Source: an uncultured Endomicrobiia bacterium (GTDB lineage: Bacteria; Elusimicrobiota; Endomicrobiia; DTEH01). Taken from it: a DNA stretch of 64,000 bases. The stretch lies in the NCBI GenBank assembly GCA_937936785.1, contig CALDDQ010000004.1, forward strand, positions 1 through 64,000. The letters run 5' to 3'. A program made the position numbers and the translations under genes. Position 1 is the first letter of the stretch; each line of letters starts with the position of its first letter. This document shows positions 50,332 to 60,125 of this stretch, in pieces. The notes beneath the pieces were generated by a model that saw only the letters and a list, made by a program, of their open reading frames with translations, did no database searches and was not told where the DNA came from.

Positions 50332-51211
50332 ATGCTTTAATTCGTATTTTTTCTTCTACAAAGATTTGTGGTTGTAAATCTTGTAGACACCACAAAATCT
50401 TTTCTAAACTATTTTTTTTCATATTAGGACATATTGCCAATTTTGATGCAGGGATAAACTTTTTTTCAGGGAACAATTTTGACAGACGATAACACATACC
50501 AACTTCAGTTCCTATTATAAAAACTTCTGTGTCTTGATTTTTTTGAACAAATTTTATCATACCTGCTGTACCTGCAATTTCATCCGCAACATTTTGTACT
50601 TCTATTGTGCATTCAGGATGAACAACAACTTTTGCTTTAGGATAAGATTGTCTTAATTTTGTGATATCTTTTTCTAAAATTTTCACATGTGTGGGACAAA
50701 ATCCGTTCCAAAGAATTAAATTTTTTTTAGTAACATTTTTTACATAAGCACCGAGATATTTATCTGGTATAAAAATTATATTTTCAGAACCAATGCTTTG
50801 AACAACATGTACTGCGTTAGCAGATGTGCAACAATAATCTATTTCAGATTTGATTTCAGCAGGGGTATTGATATAACCTACAACGGTAGATTTAGGATAC
50901 TTTTTTTTCAAGTCAAAGATATCTTTTTTTGTAATCATATTTGCAAGAGGACATCCTGAATTTATATCTGGCAGAAGGACAATTTTTTTTGGAGCAAGAA
51001 TTTTCGCAGTTTCTGCCATAAAATGTACTCCACAAAAAACTATAGTTTTTTGTGGAGCTTGAGCAGCTTTTTTTGACAGATCAAGAGAATCGCCTAAAAA
51101 ATCTGCAATATCTTGAACTTCTTCCAACTGATAATTATGCACAAGGATAAGTGCATCGTGTTGTTTTTTTAGTTCTAAAATTTTTTTAATTAATTCAGTT
51201 TTATTATTCAT
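50285..51211 (-). CDS. nadA: Quinolinate synthase
   Basis: A 308-residue NadA. Motifs: 'HNYQLEEVQDIADFLGDSL', 'FCGVHFMAETAKIL', 'DINSGCPLANM', 'WNGFCPTHVKI', 'HPECTIEVQNVAD' and 'ICPNMKKNSLEK', including the three Cys ligands of the [4Fe-4S] cluster. It condenses iminoaspartate with dihydroxyacetone phosphate to quinolinate. NadX at 3197-3988 can supply iminoaspartate. The nifS gene sits 4 bp upstream and could supply sulfur for its cluster. Confidence 0.96.
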   Translation of the reverse strand: MNNKTELIKKILELKKQHDALILVHNYQLEEVQDIADFLGDSLDLSKKAAQAPQKTIVFCGVHFMAETAKILAPKKIVLLPDINSGCPLANMITKKDIFDLKKKYPKSTVVGYINTPAEIKSEIDYCCTSANAVHVVQSIGSENIIFIPDKYLGAYVKNVTKKNLILWNGFCPTHVKILEKDITKLRQSYPKAKVVVHPECTIEVQNVADEIAGTAGMIKFVQKNQDTEVFIIGTEVGMCYRLSKLFPEKKFIPASKLAICPNMKKNSLEKILWCLQDLQPQIFVEEKIRIKAYESIKKMYKITENIE

Positions 51212-51215
51212 TATT

Positions 51216-52412
51216 TTATAGAGGTGATATTGTTCTAAATTTTTTTACCAATTTTGGCAAAATTTTTAATACTGTATCAACATCTTTTTCTGTTGAGAAT
51301 CTGCCCAGGGAGAACCTTATAGACCCGCGTGCTAAAATAGGGTCTGTTCCAATTGCTAAAAGAACATGTGATGGTTCTGTACTTGACGAACTACACGCAC
51401 TACCACTTGAAACTGCAATACCTTCATTATCAAGAGCTACTAGTAAAGATTCACTTTCTATTCCATAGAAACTTAAATTTAAATTATTTTCAAGCCGATT
51501 TTCCATAGAACCATTGATTACCACATCTTTGATATTGCTAACTATACCATCTAAAAGTTTATCCCGTAATTTTTTTATATTATACGCTTCTTCTTCCATA
51601 CACTCTTGGGCAATTTGTGCTGCTTTAAAAAGACCTGCTATTGCACTATGGTTAACAGTTGAAGAACGTTTATTGAATTCGTGTCCACCGCCATGTAAAA
51701 GAGGTTCAATACGAGTTCCTTTGCGAACATAAAGACAACCGATACCTTTTGGTGCATAAAATTTGTGTCCACTTAGAGATAACATATCTACACCAAGCGC
51801 TTCCACGTCCAAGTTAATGTGTCCAAAAGTTTGCACTGCATCAGTGTGAAAATATATTTGTGGTTTGTTTTTAGCTAATCTTTCAAAATTAATTTTTTTT
51901 AATCTATGAGCAATTTCTTTTATTGGTTGAATTGTGCCAATTTCATTATTTGCATGCATTATAGAAACTAAAACAGTATTATCGTTTATCAAATTAAATA
52001 GTTCATCAACTTTTACAATACCGTCTTTATTCGTTCCGACATATGATGCAGAACAAGTTTCAAATTTTTCTTCTAAAAATTTTATTGGTTCTAAGACAGC
52101 GTGATGTTCTATTTTAGATGTTATTATATGTATATTTTTTTTATAAAAATCCTTGTTGGCAAAAACAGTTCCTTTTATCGCAGTATTATTAGCTTCTGTT
52201 GCACCAGAAGTAAAGATAATTTCTTCAGAAGAACATTTTAACATTGAAGCAATAAAATTTCTACAGTTTTCTACAATTTGAAAACTTTCTTGCCCAAACG
52301 AGTGCATACTTTGACTATTACCGAACATGGAACTAAAATATGGTTCCATAAATTTTACAACATTTGGGTCAACAGGTGTTGTTGCAGCATAATCCATGTA
52401 TATTGATTTCAT
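51216..52412 (-). CDS. nifS: Cysteine desulfurase (NifS/IscS type)
   Basis: 398 residues from ATG 52412 ('MKSIYMDYAATTPVDP'). The track start 129 bp upstream adds an unrelated hydrophobic stretch. The PLP lysine is in 'SLSGHKFYAPKGIGCLYVR', and the active cysteine loop is 'SSGSACSSSSTEPSH'. It extracts sulfur from cysteine for Fe-S cluster and thio-cofactor assembly. It is 4 bp upstream of nadA and probably starts the long minus-strand operon. It is divergent from cimA across a 150-bp gap. Confidence 0.94.
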   Translation of the reverse strand: MKSIYMDYAATTPVDPNVVKFMEPYFSSMFGNSQSMHSFGQESFQIVENCRNFIASMLKCSSEEIIFTSGATEANNTAIKGTVFANKDFYKKNIHIITSKIEHHAVLEPIKFLEEKFETCSASYVGTNKDGIVKVDELFNLINDNTVLVSIMHANNEIGTIQPIKEIAHRLKKINFERLAKNKPQIYFHTDAVQTFGHINLDVEALGVDMLSLSGHKFYAPKGIGCLYVRKGTRIEPLLHGGGHEFNKRSSTVNHSAIAGLFKAAQIAQECMEEEAYNIKKLRDKLLDGIVSNIKDVVINGSMENRLENNLNLSFYGIESESLLVALDNEGIAVSSGSACSSSSTEPSHVLLAIGTDPILARGSIRFSLGRFSTEKDVDTVLKILPKLVKKFRTISPL

Positions 52413-52562
52413 AAGTTTTTTTATTCTACAAAAAAAAATTTTTAATGTCAACATAAGCATAATTGAAGTATAAAACGAAAAAAAACAAAACAACATTTTT
52501 ACCTTGTTCTTCTTTTGTTTAATGTTGACTTCAGAAAACAATTTTTGTAAACTTACAAAATT

Positions 52563-54152
52563 ATGAAACAGGATTTAAATATAGAAATTTTTGATACAAC
52601 ACTAAGAGATGGTACTCAAACACCAGGTATAAGTCTTTCTGTTGGTGATAAACTAAAAATTGCTCAAGTTTTAGATGATTTGGGTGTAACTTACATAGAG
52701 GGTGGTTGGCCTGGGAGTAATCCTAAAGATGTAGAATTTTTTAGGTTATCAAAAAGATTAAAACTTAAAAATGCACAAATCGTTGCTTTTGGTTCTACAA
52801 GAAAAAAATTTATAAATGCAAAAGACGATACTAACTTATTAAAAATTGTAGATTCAGGGGTAAAGGTTGCATGTATTTTTGGTAAAACCTGGACTTTGCA
52901 TGTTAAAAAAGCTTTAGAAACTACTTTAGAAGAAAATTTAAATATGATTTTTGATAGTATAACATTTTTACGCAATAAAAAAATTAAAGTAATTTATGAT
53001 GCAGAACATTTTTTTGATGGTTACAAAGAAGATAAGGATTATTCATTAAAATGTTTAGAACAATCTTTTTTAGCACAGGCAGATTGTTTAGTTTTGTGTG
53101 ATACAAATGGCGGATGTTTACCTTCAGAAATACAAAAAATTGTTCAAGAAGTTAATATTTTTTTTTCCAAGAAATATCCTTCTAAAAAGATAAAATTAGG
53201 TATTCATGCTCACAATGATAGTGGTTGTGCAGTAGCAAATTCTATTGTAGCTGTGGAAGAAGGTTGTGTTCATGTTCAAGGAACGATTAACGGATTAGGA
53301 GAACGTTGTGGCAATGCGAATCTGTGTTCAATAATTCCATTGTTGGAACTAAAAAAAAACATTAAAATTTTGCCAGAAGGTTATTTAAAGAAGTTAACTG
53401 AAGTATCTAGAGAAGTTGACGAAATTACAAATTCTGTACCAAACGAAAGACAGCCTTTTGTTGGAATGAACGCATTTGCACACAAGGGTGGTATTCACGC
53501 TTCTGCAGTATCAAAGATTACAAAAACTTACGAACATATCAATCCAAAACTTGTAGGTAACGAACGAAAAATTTTAATTTCAGAACTTGCTGGCAAATCA
53601 AACATTTTGTTTAAAAAATATGGTTTGTCAATTAATCTTAATGATGAAAATATTGCTAAAATTATTAAGGTAGTAAAACAGAAAGAGTATGAAGGATATT
53701 CATATGAAAATGCAGAAGGTTCTTTTATAGTTTTAGTTAATAAAATAATTGATTCATACAAACAATTTTTTAAAGTAATAAGTTTTCGTGTTATAACTGA
53801 ATATAGCCAGAGTAAACAATTGACAACGGAAGCAACTATTAGGATAGAAATAAATGATAAAGAAGAACATGTAGTTGCTGAAGGAGATGGACCGGTTAAT
53901 GCGTTAGATACTGCGTTAAGAAAAGCATTAGAAAAATATTATCCGCAACTAAAAGATGTGAAATTAACAGATTTTAAAGTAAGAGTAATAAATCCTGTTT
54001 TAGGGACTGCAGCAAAGGTGCGTGTGAACATTGAATCAATGGACAAAAAAGGTTCGTGGACAACTGTTGGAATTTCAGAAAATATTATTGAAGCATCGTG
54101 GGAAGCGTTGGTTGATGCTATAGAATATAAACTTTTGCAAAGTATAAAATGA
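52563..54152 (+). CDS. cimA: (R)-citramalate synthase (CimA/LeuA family)
   Basis: A 529-residue enzyme. The catalytic domain has 'FDTTLRDGTQTPGISLSVGD', 'YIEGGWPGSNPKD' (the Gly-Trp-Pro of CimA-type proteins), 'HAHNDSGCAVANSIVAVEEG' and 'GTINGLGERCGNANL'. The C-terminal LeuA dimer domain (about 385-525) normally binds the feedback inhibitor isoleucine. It makes citramalate from pyruvate and acetyl-CoA, the threonine-independent route to isoleucine. It is followed by ilvD, ilvB and ilvN. 2-Isopropylmalate synthase is a less likely alternative given the sequence style. Confidence 0.92.
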   Translation: MKQDLNIEIFDTTLRDGTQTPGISLSVGDKLKIAQVLDDLGVTYIEGGWPGSNPKDVEFFRLSKRLKLKNAQIVAFGSTRKKFINAKDDTNLLKIVDSGVKVACIFGKTWTLHVKKALETTLEENLNMIFDSITFLRNKKIKVIYDAEHFFDGYKEDKDYSLKCLEQSFLAQADCLVLCDTNGGCLPSEIQKIVQEVNIFFSKKYPSKKIKLGIHAHNDSGCAVANSIVAVEEGCVHVQGTINGLGERCGNANLCSIIPLLELKKNIKILPEGYLKKLTEVSREVDEITNSVPNERQPFVGMNAFAHKGGIHASAVSKITKTYEHINPKLVGNERKILISELAGKSNILFKKYGLSINLNDENIAKIIKVVKQKEYEGYSYENAEGSFIVLVNKIIDSYKQFFKVISFRVITEYSQSKQLTTEATIRIEINDKEEHVVAEGDGPVNALDTALRKALEKYYPQLKDVKLTDFKVRVINPVLGTAAKVRVNIESMDKKGSWTTVGISENIIEASWEALVDAIEYKLLQSIK

Positions 54153-54208
54153 TGTATTTATAAAGTTTCTTAAATTATGACTACACGCTTATAAGTATAA
54201 TTATTATT

Positions 54209-54304
54209 ATGAAAATATTGTTTGATTTTAACTTAACAAAAATTTTTATTTTATTATTAGAGATAATGATAATTGTAGTTGGTATTTTGATTCTGTTATC
54301 TTAA
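54209..54304 (+). CDS. Putative branched-chain-rich leader peptide upstream of ilvD
   Basis: A 31-codon ORF absent from the track. Of 31 residues, 18 are Ile, Leu or Val, densest in the second half ('LLLEIMIIVVGILILLS'). It lies between cimA and ilvD on the same strand, and its stop codon sits in one arm of a hairpin. This is the layout of ilv attenuator leader peptides, where stalling at Ile/Leu/Val codons changes RNA folding. There is no Shine-Dalgarno; a TATAAT (54196-54201) 8 nt before the ATG suggests a leaderless message. A small membrane peptide is the main alternative. Confidence 0.5.
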   Translation: MKILFDFNLTKIFILLLEIMIIVVGILILLS

Positions 54305-54328
54305 GAGAACAGGGTTAAAGTTAAGATA
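54293..54328 (+). promoter_or_regulatory. Competing hairpins at the end of the leader peptide
   Basis: Two mutually exclusive pairings share the same bases. CTGTT (54293-54297) can pair with AACAG (54308-54312), and TATCTTAA (54297-54304), which contains the leader stop codon, can pair perfectly with TTAAGATA (54321-54328). A ribosome stalled in the leader could decide which forms. No clear U-run terminator follows, so translation-level control of ilvD is also possible. Confidence 0.4.
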
Positions 54329-54361
54329 TATGGATTATACACAATTTTTTGGAGGGAAGAA

Positions 54362-56047
54362 ATGAAAGAAAAAAAAGATTTATTAAGTTATCAGATCAAA
54401 AAAGATCCGGATCGTGCGCCGCACAGAGCATTGTTATACGCGACTGGAATTTCTAAGTCAGATATGCAAAAACCTTTTATTGGTATAGCATCATCTTTTA
54501 GTGACATAGTTCCTGGCCATGTGAACATGCGAGAATTAGAACGTTGGATAGAACGTGGAATTTCAGAAGCAGGAGGAGTTCCTTTTGTATTTGGTATGCC
54601 AGCAATTTGTGATGGTATTGCTATGGGACACAATGGTATGCATTATTCACTTCCTTCAAGGGAACTTATTGCGGATAGCATAGAATCAATGGTTAAAGCA
54701 CACTGTTTTGATGGATTGGTTTTACTAACAAACTGTGATAAAATTACTCCAGGAATGTTAATGGGTTCAGTTCGTGTAAATGTTAATATTCCTACGATAG
54801 TAGTTACTGCAGGACCAATGCTGTCAGGATTTTATAATGGTAAACGCAGATCGTTGGTTAGAGATACTTTTGAATCTGTAGGTCTTTATCAAGCAAAAAA
54901 AATTTCTCAACAAGAATTGGAAGAGTTAGAATGTAAAGCATGTCCAGGGTCAGGGTCGTGTCAGGGATTATACACAGCGAACACTATGGCATGTTTGGTT
55001 GAAACTATGGGTTTATCTTTACCAAAATGTGCAACGACATTGTCTGTTTCAGCAGAAAAAAAACGTATTGCATATGAGTCAGGAAGAAGAATTGTTCAAA
55101 TGGTACTGGAAAATATTACACCGTTAAGAATCGTAAATTCTAATGCATTATACAATGCTATAGTAGTTGATATGGCTTTAGGTGGATCTACGAATACAGT
55201 TTTACACTTAAAAGCAATTGCTTATGAATCTGGGGTAAAATTAGACTTAAAACTTTTTGACGAGATTTCACGAAAAGTTGCTAATATTGTGAGATTAGAA
55301 CCTGCTGGTGATATGTATATGGAAGACTTAGATCGTGCAGGAGGGATTCCTGCAATTTTAAGTGTTTTGAAAAATACTTTGAAACCAAATTCTACTGTTT
55401 ATGGAAAAAATATTTTAGATATTGCAAAAGAAGGAAAAGTTTTGGATGAAGAAGTTATTAGAACAAAAAAACCGTATTCAGAAGAAGGTGGTATTGCGAT
55501 ACTGTTTGGCAATATTGCTCCTGAAGGTGCTGTGGTAAAACAGTCAGCAGTAGTACCAAAAATGCGTAAATTTGTAGGTCCGGCAAAAGTTTTTGATTCG
55601 GAACAAGATGCAATGAATGCTATTTTGAACAAAAAAATTAAAAAAGGTGAAGTTATAATTATTAGATATGAAGGACCAAAAGGTGGTCCTGGGATGAGAG
55701 AAATGTTAGGTCCAACAAGTGTTCTACAAGGCATGGGTATGACAGAAAGTGTTGCACTAATTACCGATGGACGGTTTTCTGGAGGAACTCGTGGTCCTTG
55801 TATAGGTCATGTATCGCCGGAAGCTGCTGCTGGTGGACCTATTGGTGTTTTAAAAGATGGGGATATTATAGAAATTGATATTCCAGCAAGAAAAATTAAT
55901 GTTAGATTGACAAACACAGAACTTGGTGCAAGATTAGTAAAATTTCAACCACAGTATAGAGAAAAAAAGTTTAAAACAGGTTGGTTGGCAAGGTATGCTG
56001 AAATGGTTACTTCGGCATCCGAAGGTGCTGTGTTAAAAGTTAAGTAG
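54362..56047 (+). CDS. ilvD: Dihydroxy-acid dehydratase
   Basis: A 561-residue IlvD. Fe-S cysteines and motifs: '[15 protein letters not shown]', '[19 protein letters not shown]', then '[14 protein letters not shown]' and '[20 protein letters not shown]'. It dehydrates dihydroxy-isovalerate and dihydroxy-methylvalerate in valine and isoleucine synthesis. 'ttggaggg' precedes the ATG. It is downstream of the leader-peptide candidate. ilvC, the intermediate step, is not in this window. Confidence 0.97.
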   Translation: MKEKKDLLSYQIKKDPDRAPHRALLYATGISKSDMQKPFIGIASSFSDIVPGHVNMRELERWIERGISEAGGVPFVFGMPAICDGIAMGHNGMHYSLPSRELIADSIESMVKAHCFDGLVLLTNCDKITPGMLMGSVRVNVNIPTIVVTAGPMLSGFYNGKRRSLVRDTFESVGLYQAKKISQQELEELECKACPGSGSCQGLYTANTMACLVETMGLSLPKCATTLSVSAEKKRIAYESGRRIVQMVLENITPLRIVNSNALYNAIVVDMALGGSTNTVLHLKAIAYESGVKLDLKLFDEISRKVANIVRLEPAGDMYMEDLDRAGGIPAILSVLKNTLKPNSTVYGKNILDIAKEGKVLDEEVIRTKKPYSEEGGIAILFGNIAPEGAVVKQSAVVPKMRKFVGPAKVFDSEQDAMNAILNKKIKKGEVIIIRYEGPKGGPGMREMLGPTSVLQGMGMTESVALITDGRFSGGTRGPCIGHVSPEAAAGGPIGVLKDGDIIEIDIPARKINVRLTNTELGARLVKFQPQYREKKFKTGWLARYAEMVTSASEGAVLKVK

Positions 56048-56261
56048 AAAAAAATTTTTTAGTGTTTTTAATGATTGTTATTATGGATATGTTCAATAAT
56101 TATGTTTTTGTGTTTTATAGAATTTATGGTTGATATTTTTATCTTAGATCTAATTTTTAGAATTACAAATTGCAATGATGCAAGAGATTGTAGATTAGTT
56201 ATTTTCGCAGGACTAAATTCTTCTGAGTTACGTTAATATAATTTTAAAAATAGGGAAATAT

Positions 56262-56321
56262 AGGTAATATTTAAGCAAAACAGATTACCTCCGTCCCAAT
56301 TTTCATCACTTTTATAGGAGG
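56262..56321 (+). promoter_or_regulatory. Candidate Shine-Dalgarno-sequestering switch before ilvB
   Basis: In the 280-bp gap before ilvB, AGGTAAT (56262-56268) pairs perfectly with ATTACCT (56284-56290), while the overlapping CCTCC (56288-56292) can instead pair with the ribosome site GGAGG (56317-56321). The two structures exclude one another and would expose or hide the ilvB ribosome site. The rest of the gap is AT-rich, with a weak 20-codon ORF at 56071-56133 and no T-box signature. Confidence 0.35.
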
Positions 56322-56327
56322 ATTTTT

Positions 56328-58061
56328 ATGTCTATGGAGAAAAATGATAAATCTTTGAACGAACTAACTGGATCAGAAATTTTTGTTAAAAGTTTAGAGA
56401 TGGAAGGTGTTGAAATAATGTTTGGAATACCTGGGGGTCAGGTGTTGCCAATTTTTGATAAACTTTATGATTCAAAGATAAGATTTATTTTAACTCGCCA
56501 TGAACAGGGTGCAGCACATATGGCTGAAGGTTATGCTCGTGCCACAGGTAAAGTTGGTGTTTGTTTATCAACTTCCGGTCCTGGTGCAACAAATTTGGTT
56601 ACAGGGATTGCGAATGCTTATATGGATTCAATACCAATAGTAGCATTCACAGGACAGGTTCCAACACATTTAATAGGTAACGATGCGTTTCAAGAAGCAG
56701 ATATAACTGGTATTACAAGACCTGTGACAAAACACAATTATTTAGTAAAAGATGTGAAAGATTTAGCAAGAACTATTCGGGAAGCATTTTACATTGCTAA
56801 AACTGGTCGTCCTGGACCTGTTTTAGTAGATATTCCTTCAGATGTACAACGTGCAAAAACAGAATTTATATGGCCACAAGAGGTTGAAATAATTTCTTAT
56901 AAGCCAAGTTATAAAGGTCATCCGGGACAAATTAAAAAGTTAGCACAGGTTATTAATGAATCTAATCAACCAGTTTTATATGTAGGGGGTGGGGTGGTGA
57001 GTTCAAACGCATCTGATGAATTAATAGAATTAGCTACGAAGTGTAATATCCCAGTTACAACAACACTGATGGCTTTAGGATCATTTCCTCCAGAGAACGA
57101 ATTGTCATTAGGGATGTTAGGAATGCATGGTAGTGCGTATGCTAACAAAGCTATTCAGCAGGCAGATTTAGTAATTTCTTTAGGTGCAAGATTTGACGAT
57201 AGATGTACGGGAAAATTATCTGCTTTTGCACCAAAAGCAAAACATATTGCACATGTTGATATAGATCCTACAAGTATTTCAAAAAATATTGTTGCAGATA
57301 TACCTGTTGTTGGTGATTGTAAATTAGTATTACAAGATTTATTAAAAGAAGTAAAACCAAAGAAACATACAGAATGGCTAAATCAGATTAAAAAGTTGAA
57401 GGAAGAGTTTCCATTGAAATATTCTAATGACGACAAGTTACGCCCGCAGTTTGTTGTTGAAGAAATTTCTAGGTTAACCAGAGGTGAGGCTATTGTAGTA
57501 ACTGAGGTTGGACAACATCAAATGTGGTCAGCACAATTTTATAAACCTGCTCGTGCAAGAAAATTTATCTCCTCAGGTGGTTTAGGTACAATGGGATTTG
57601 GTTTTCCAGCAGGTATTGGTGCAAAGTTTGGAAAACAAAAAGAAAAAGTTATAGTTATTGCAGGAGATGGATCATTTCAAATGAACATCCAAGAACTTGC
57701 TACTGCATCAATTAACAAAGTGAATGTAATTGTTTGTATTTTAAACAACTCATTTTTGGGCATGGTACGGCAGTGGCAACAGTTGTTTTATAATAAAAGA
57801 TATTCTCAAGTGCAACTATGTAGCCATTCGCATGATCCAAAAAAATGTCCAATACCAGATTTTGTAAAAATTACACAAGCGTATGGAGGAGAAGGGTTCA
57901 GAGTTACAGAAAAAAATGAAGTTGCAAGTGTATTAAAGGAAGCGTTTAAGATAAAAAATAAACCTGTTGTAATAGATTTTATAGTTGAAGACGAAGAAAA
58001 TGTTTTTCCGATGGTTCCTGCGGGAGCATCTTTGGATGAAATAATGATAAATTTGGCATAA
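56328..58061 (+). CDS. ilvB: Acetolactate synthase, large (catalytic) subunit
   Basis: A 577-residue ThDP enzyme. The catalytic Glu is in 'LTRHEQGAAHMAEGYARATG', the Gly-rich 'STSGPGATNLVTGIANAYMD' follows, FAD-region motifs lie in the middle, and the ThDP/Mg motif is 'VIAGDGSFQMNIQELATA' with 'CILNNSFLGMVRQWQQ'. It makes acetolactate or acetohydroxybutyrate for valine and isoleucine. 'taggagga' precedes the ATG. It is followed by the regulatory subunit gene. Confidence 0.97.
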   Translation: MSMEKNDKSLNELTGSEIFVKSLEMEGVEIMFGIPGGQVLPIFDKLYDSKIRFILTRHEQGAAHMAEGYARATGKVGVCLSTSGPGATNLVTGIANAYMDSIPIVAFTGQVPTHLIGNDAFQEADITGITRPVTKHNYLVKDVKDLARTIREAFYIAKTGRPGPVLVDIPSDVQRAKTEFIWPQEVEIISYKPSYKGHPGQIKKLAQVINESNQPVLYVGGGVVSSNASDELIELATKCNIPVTTTLMALGSFPPENELSLGMLGMHGSAYANKAIQQADLVISLGARFDDRCTGKLSAFAPKAKHIAHVDIDPTSISKNIVADIPVVGDCKLVLQDLLKEVKPKKHTEWLNQIKKLKEEFPLKYSNDDKLRPQFVVEEISRLTRGEAIVVTEVGQHQMWSAQFYKPARARKFISSGGLGTMGFGFPAGIGAKFGKQKEKVIVIAGDGSFQMNIQELATASINKVNVIVCILNNSFLGMVRQWQQLFYNKRYSQVQLCSHSHDPKKCPIPDFVKITQAYGGEGFRVTEKNEVASVLKEAFKIKNKPVVIDFIVEDEENVFPMVPAGASLDEIMINLA

Positions 58062-58136
58062 AGTTGTGTACATAATTTTTAAAATTAGTTTTTGTTATAT
58101 CAAGACAAGGCATATTATCATAACAGGAGAAAAAAT

Positions 58137-58622
58137 ATGAACGAGAGAAAGCATACAATTTCTGCTTTGGTTTATAACAAATCAGGTGTATTAGCACGTA
58201 TTTCAACTTTATTTGCAGCACGCGGGTATAATATAGATTCTTTAGCAGTTGGCGAAACTGAGAATCCGGAAATTTCGCGTATGACAATTATTGTTCGTGG
58301 TGATGAAAAGATTTTAGAACAGGTTGAAAAACAATTAAACAAACTTATTGATGTTATAAAAGTTTATGAATATAGTAAAACAGAACACATAGAACGTGAT
58401 TTGATGTTGATAAAAGTTAGTGCTAACAAAAATAATCGTTCTGAAATTATTGAAATTGTAGAAGTTTTTAGAGCTGATATTGTAGATTTTTATCATGATA
58501 GTTTGATTATAGAAATTACAGGAGATGAGGACAAACTTACTGCATTTATTAACCTATTGAAACCTTATGGAATTAAAGAAGTTGTAAGGACAGGTATTGT
58601 TGCTATTGCAAGAGGAAAATAA
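58137..58622 (+). CDS. ilvN: Acetolactate synthase, small (regulatory) subunit
   Basis: 161 residues from ATG 58137, with 'aggag' just upstream; the track start at 58092 is not supported. The N-terminal ACT domain has 'ISALVYNKSGVLARISTLF' and 'GYNIDSLAVG', then 'SRMTIIVRGDE' and the C-terminal 'ALS small subunit' part with 'DIVDFYHDSLIIEITGDEDK'. It activates IlvB and confers valine feedback inhibition. It directly follows ilvB. Confidence 0.96.
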   Translation: MNERKHTISALVYNKSGVLARISTLFAARGYNIDSLAVGETENPEISRMTIIVRGDEKILEQVEKQLNKLIDVIKVYEYSKTEHIERDLMLIKVSANKNNRSEIIEIVEVFRADIVDFYHDSLIIEITGDEDKLTAFINLLKPYGIKEVVRTGIVAIARGK

Positions 58623-58688
58623 TTTTTTTGTAAAATACAAAATTTTAATTATTTACTACCTATATTTCTCAATATTACAATAAAAGTT

Positions 58689-59522
58689 ATGAGACAAATA
58701 AGTTGTGAGTTGTTCAGTAACACTTTAAAAAGTTTACTTTTTGAGACGCAATATTTTATCCCAGAAGATGTCCTAGAAAATATTAAAGAATGTTATATAA
58801 ACGAATCAGACAGTATTTCAAGAGATGTTTTGAACAACATTTTACAAAATGCCAAATTGTCTGCAGCAACAAAACTTCCTTTGTGCCAGGATACTGGTAT
58901 ACCACAAATATTTTTAGAATTAGGATCATATGTGTATCTTAATTTTAATTTAGAAAAAACAGTGAAAAATGTTGTGAACATAGTTTATAATGAAGAAAAG
59001 TTGCGTAGTTCATGTGTTAGTGATCCATTGATAAGAAAAAATAATTTACACTGTTATTCTTTGCATGTAGATATTGTTGATAATGAAAGTTTAAAAGTCT
59101 CAGTTTTAATTCGTGGTGGTGGGTCGGAAAATATGTCAAAAACAGAGATGTTGTTACCGGGAACAACTGCTGATGAAATAAAAAATTTTATAGTAGATAA
59201 TGTTATAAATATGTTACCATACACATGTGCACCGGTAATTGTTGGGGTAGGTATTGGAGGAACATTTGAACAAAGTTCGTTGTTGGCAAAAAAAGCACTT
59301 CTTAGAAATATAGGACAACGTAACCAAGAAAAATTTTATTCTATGTTAGAAGATATGATAAAACAAAATGTTAATTTGAAAGGTTGTGGTGCGCTGGGTT
59401 TAGGAGGAAGAGTAAGTGTTTTAGATGTTTTTATAGAAACTAAACCGACGCATATTGCAACATTGCCTGTGAGTATAGTTTTGCAGTGTCATTCTGTAAG
59501 AAAAGCAAGTAAAGTAATATAG
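58689..59522 (+). CDS. Class I fumarate hydratase, alpha (N-terminal) subunit
   Basis: A 277-residue protein. Fe-S cysteines are in 'KLPLCQDTGIPQIFLELG', 'YTCAPVIVGVGIGGT' and 'LKGCGALGLGG'. 'RGGGSENMSKTEMLLPG' is typical of class I fumarase alpha subunits. With the beta subunit it forms the oxygen-sensitive [4Fe-4S] enzyme interconverting fumarate and malate; tartrate dehydratase is the close alternative. The subunit-split form is common in anaerobes. The beta gene is 57 bp downstream. Confidence 0.9.
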   Translation: MRQISCELFSNTLKSLLFETQYFIPEDVLENIKECYINESDSISRDVLNNILQNAKLSAATKLPLCQDTGIPQIFLELGSYVYLNFNLEKTVKNVVNIVYNEEKLRSSCVSDPLIRKNNLHCYSLHVDIVDNESLKVSVLIRGGGSENMSKTEMLLPGTTADEIKNFIVDNVINMLPYTCAPVIVGVGIGGTFEQSSLLAKKALLRNIGQRNQEKFYSMLEDMIKQNVNLKGCGALGLGGRVSVLDVFIETKPTHIATLPVSIVLQCHSVRKASKVI

Positions 59523-59578
59523 ATAATAATATTGTAGATAAAATATTGCATATATACTAAATCTTTAGGATTAAAAAA

Positions 59579-60103
59579 ATGGATATAGCAATAAGTTTAC
59601 CAATAAAAGATGAAACTTTGTTACCAAAATTAACTATTGGTGATAAGATAAGAGTTAATGGAGAACTATTTTTATTTCGTGATCAGGTTCATAAAAAAAT
59701 TGCAGAAAATGACACTGATCAGTTAGATAGTATAAATTTTTTAGGTTCTGGTGTATACTACTGTGCTCCAACACCGGTTAAGGAAGGTTTTTTAATAGGT
59801 TCTTTTGGTCCAACTTCATCTTACCGCATGGATAAATATACAGAGTATGTTTTAAAATTAGGATTTAAAGTAATGATTGGTAAAGGATACAGAAGTGACG
59901 ATATTGCATTATTATGTAAAAAATATAATGCAATATATGTGATAACATATGGAGGTTGTGGTGCATTGTTAAACCAATATGTTAAAGAAGTAAAACTATT
60001 GGCATATCAAAATCTTGGTACAGAAGCAATGCAGCGTGTTTTAGTGAAAGATTTCCCTGGTTATGTCGCGATTGATACTTTTGGAAACAAGTTGTGGAAA
60101 TAA
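59579..60103 (+). CDS. Class I fumarate hydratase, beta (C-terminal) subunit
   Basis: A 174-residue protein: 'LTIGDKIRVNGELFLFRDQVHK' at the N-terminus, 'GVYYCAPTPVKEGFLIGSFG', 'PTSSYRMDKYTEYVLKLG' and 'GYGGCGALL'-like 'ITYGGCGALLN'. It pairs with the alpha subunit encoded just upstream to give active fumarase. 'aggat' precedes the ATG. Cotranscription with the alpha gene is likely. Confidence 0.9.
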   Translation: MDIAISLPIKDETLLPKLTIGDKIRVNGELFLFRDQVHKKIAENDTDQLDSINFLGSGVYYCAPTPVKEGFLIGSFGPTSSYRMDKYTEYVLKLGFKVMIGKGYRSDDIALLCKKYNAIYVITYGGCGALLNQYVKEVKLLAYQNLGTEAMQRVLVKDFPGYVAIDTFGNKLWK

Positions 60104-60125
60104 TAATTTGAAATTGGAGAGGTTG

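Noticed and set aside
54305-54361. T-box riboswitch before ilvD
   Set aside because: No AGGGTGGNACCGCG-like T-box sequence or specifier stem is present in the gap.
56071-56133. 20-codon ORF before ilvB as a second leader peptide
   Set aside because: Modest Ile/Val content, no Leu, no ribosome site and no adjoining hairpin at its stop codon; kept only as a remark.
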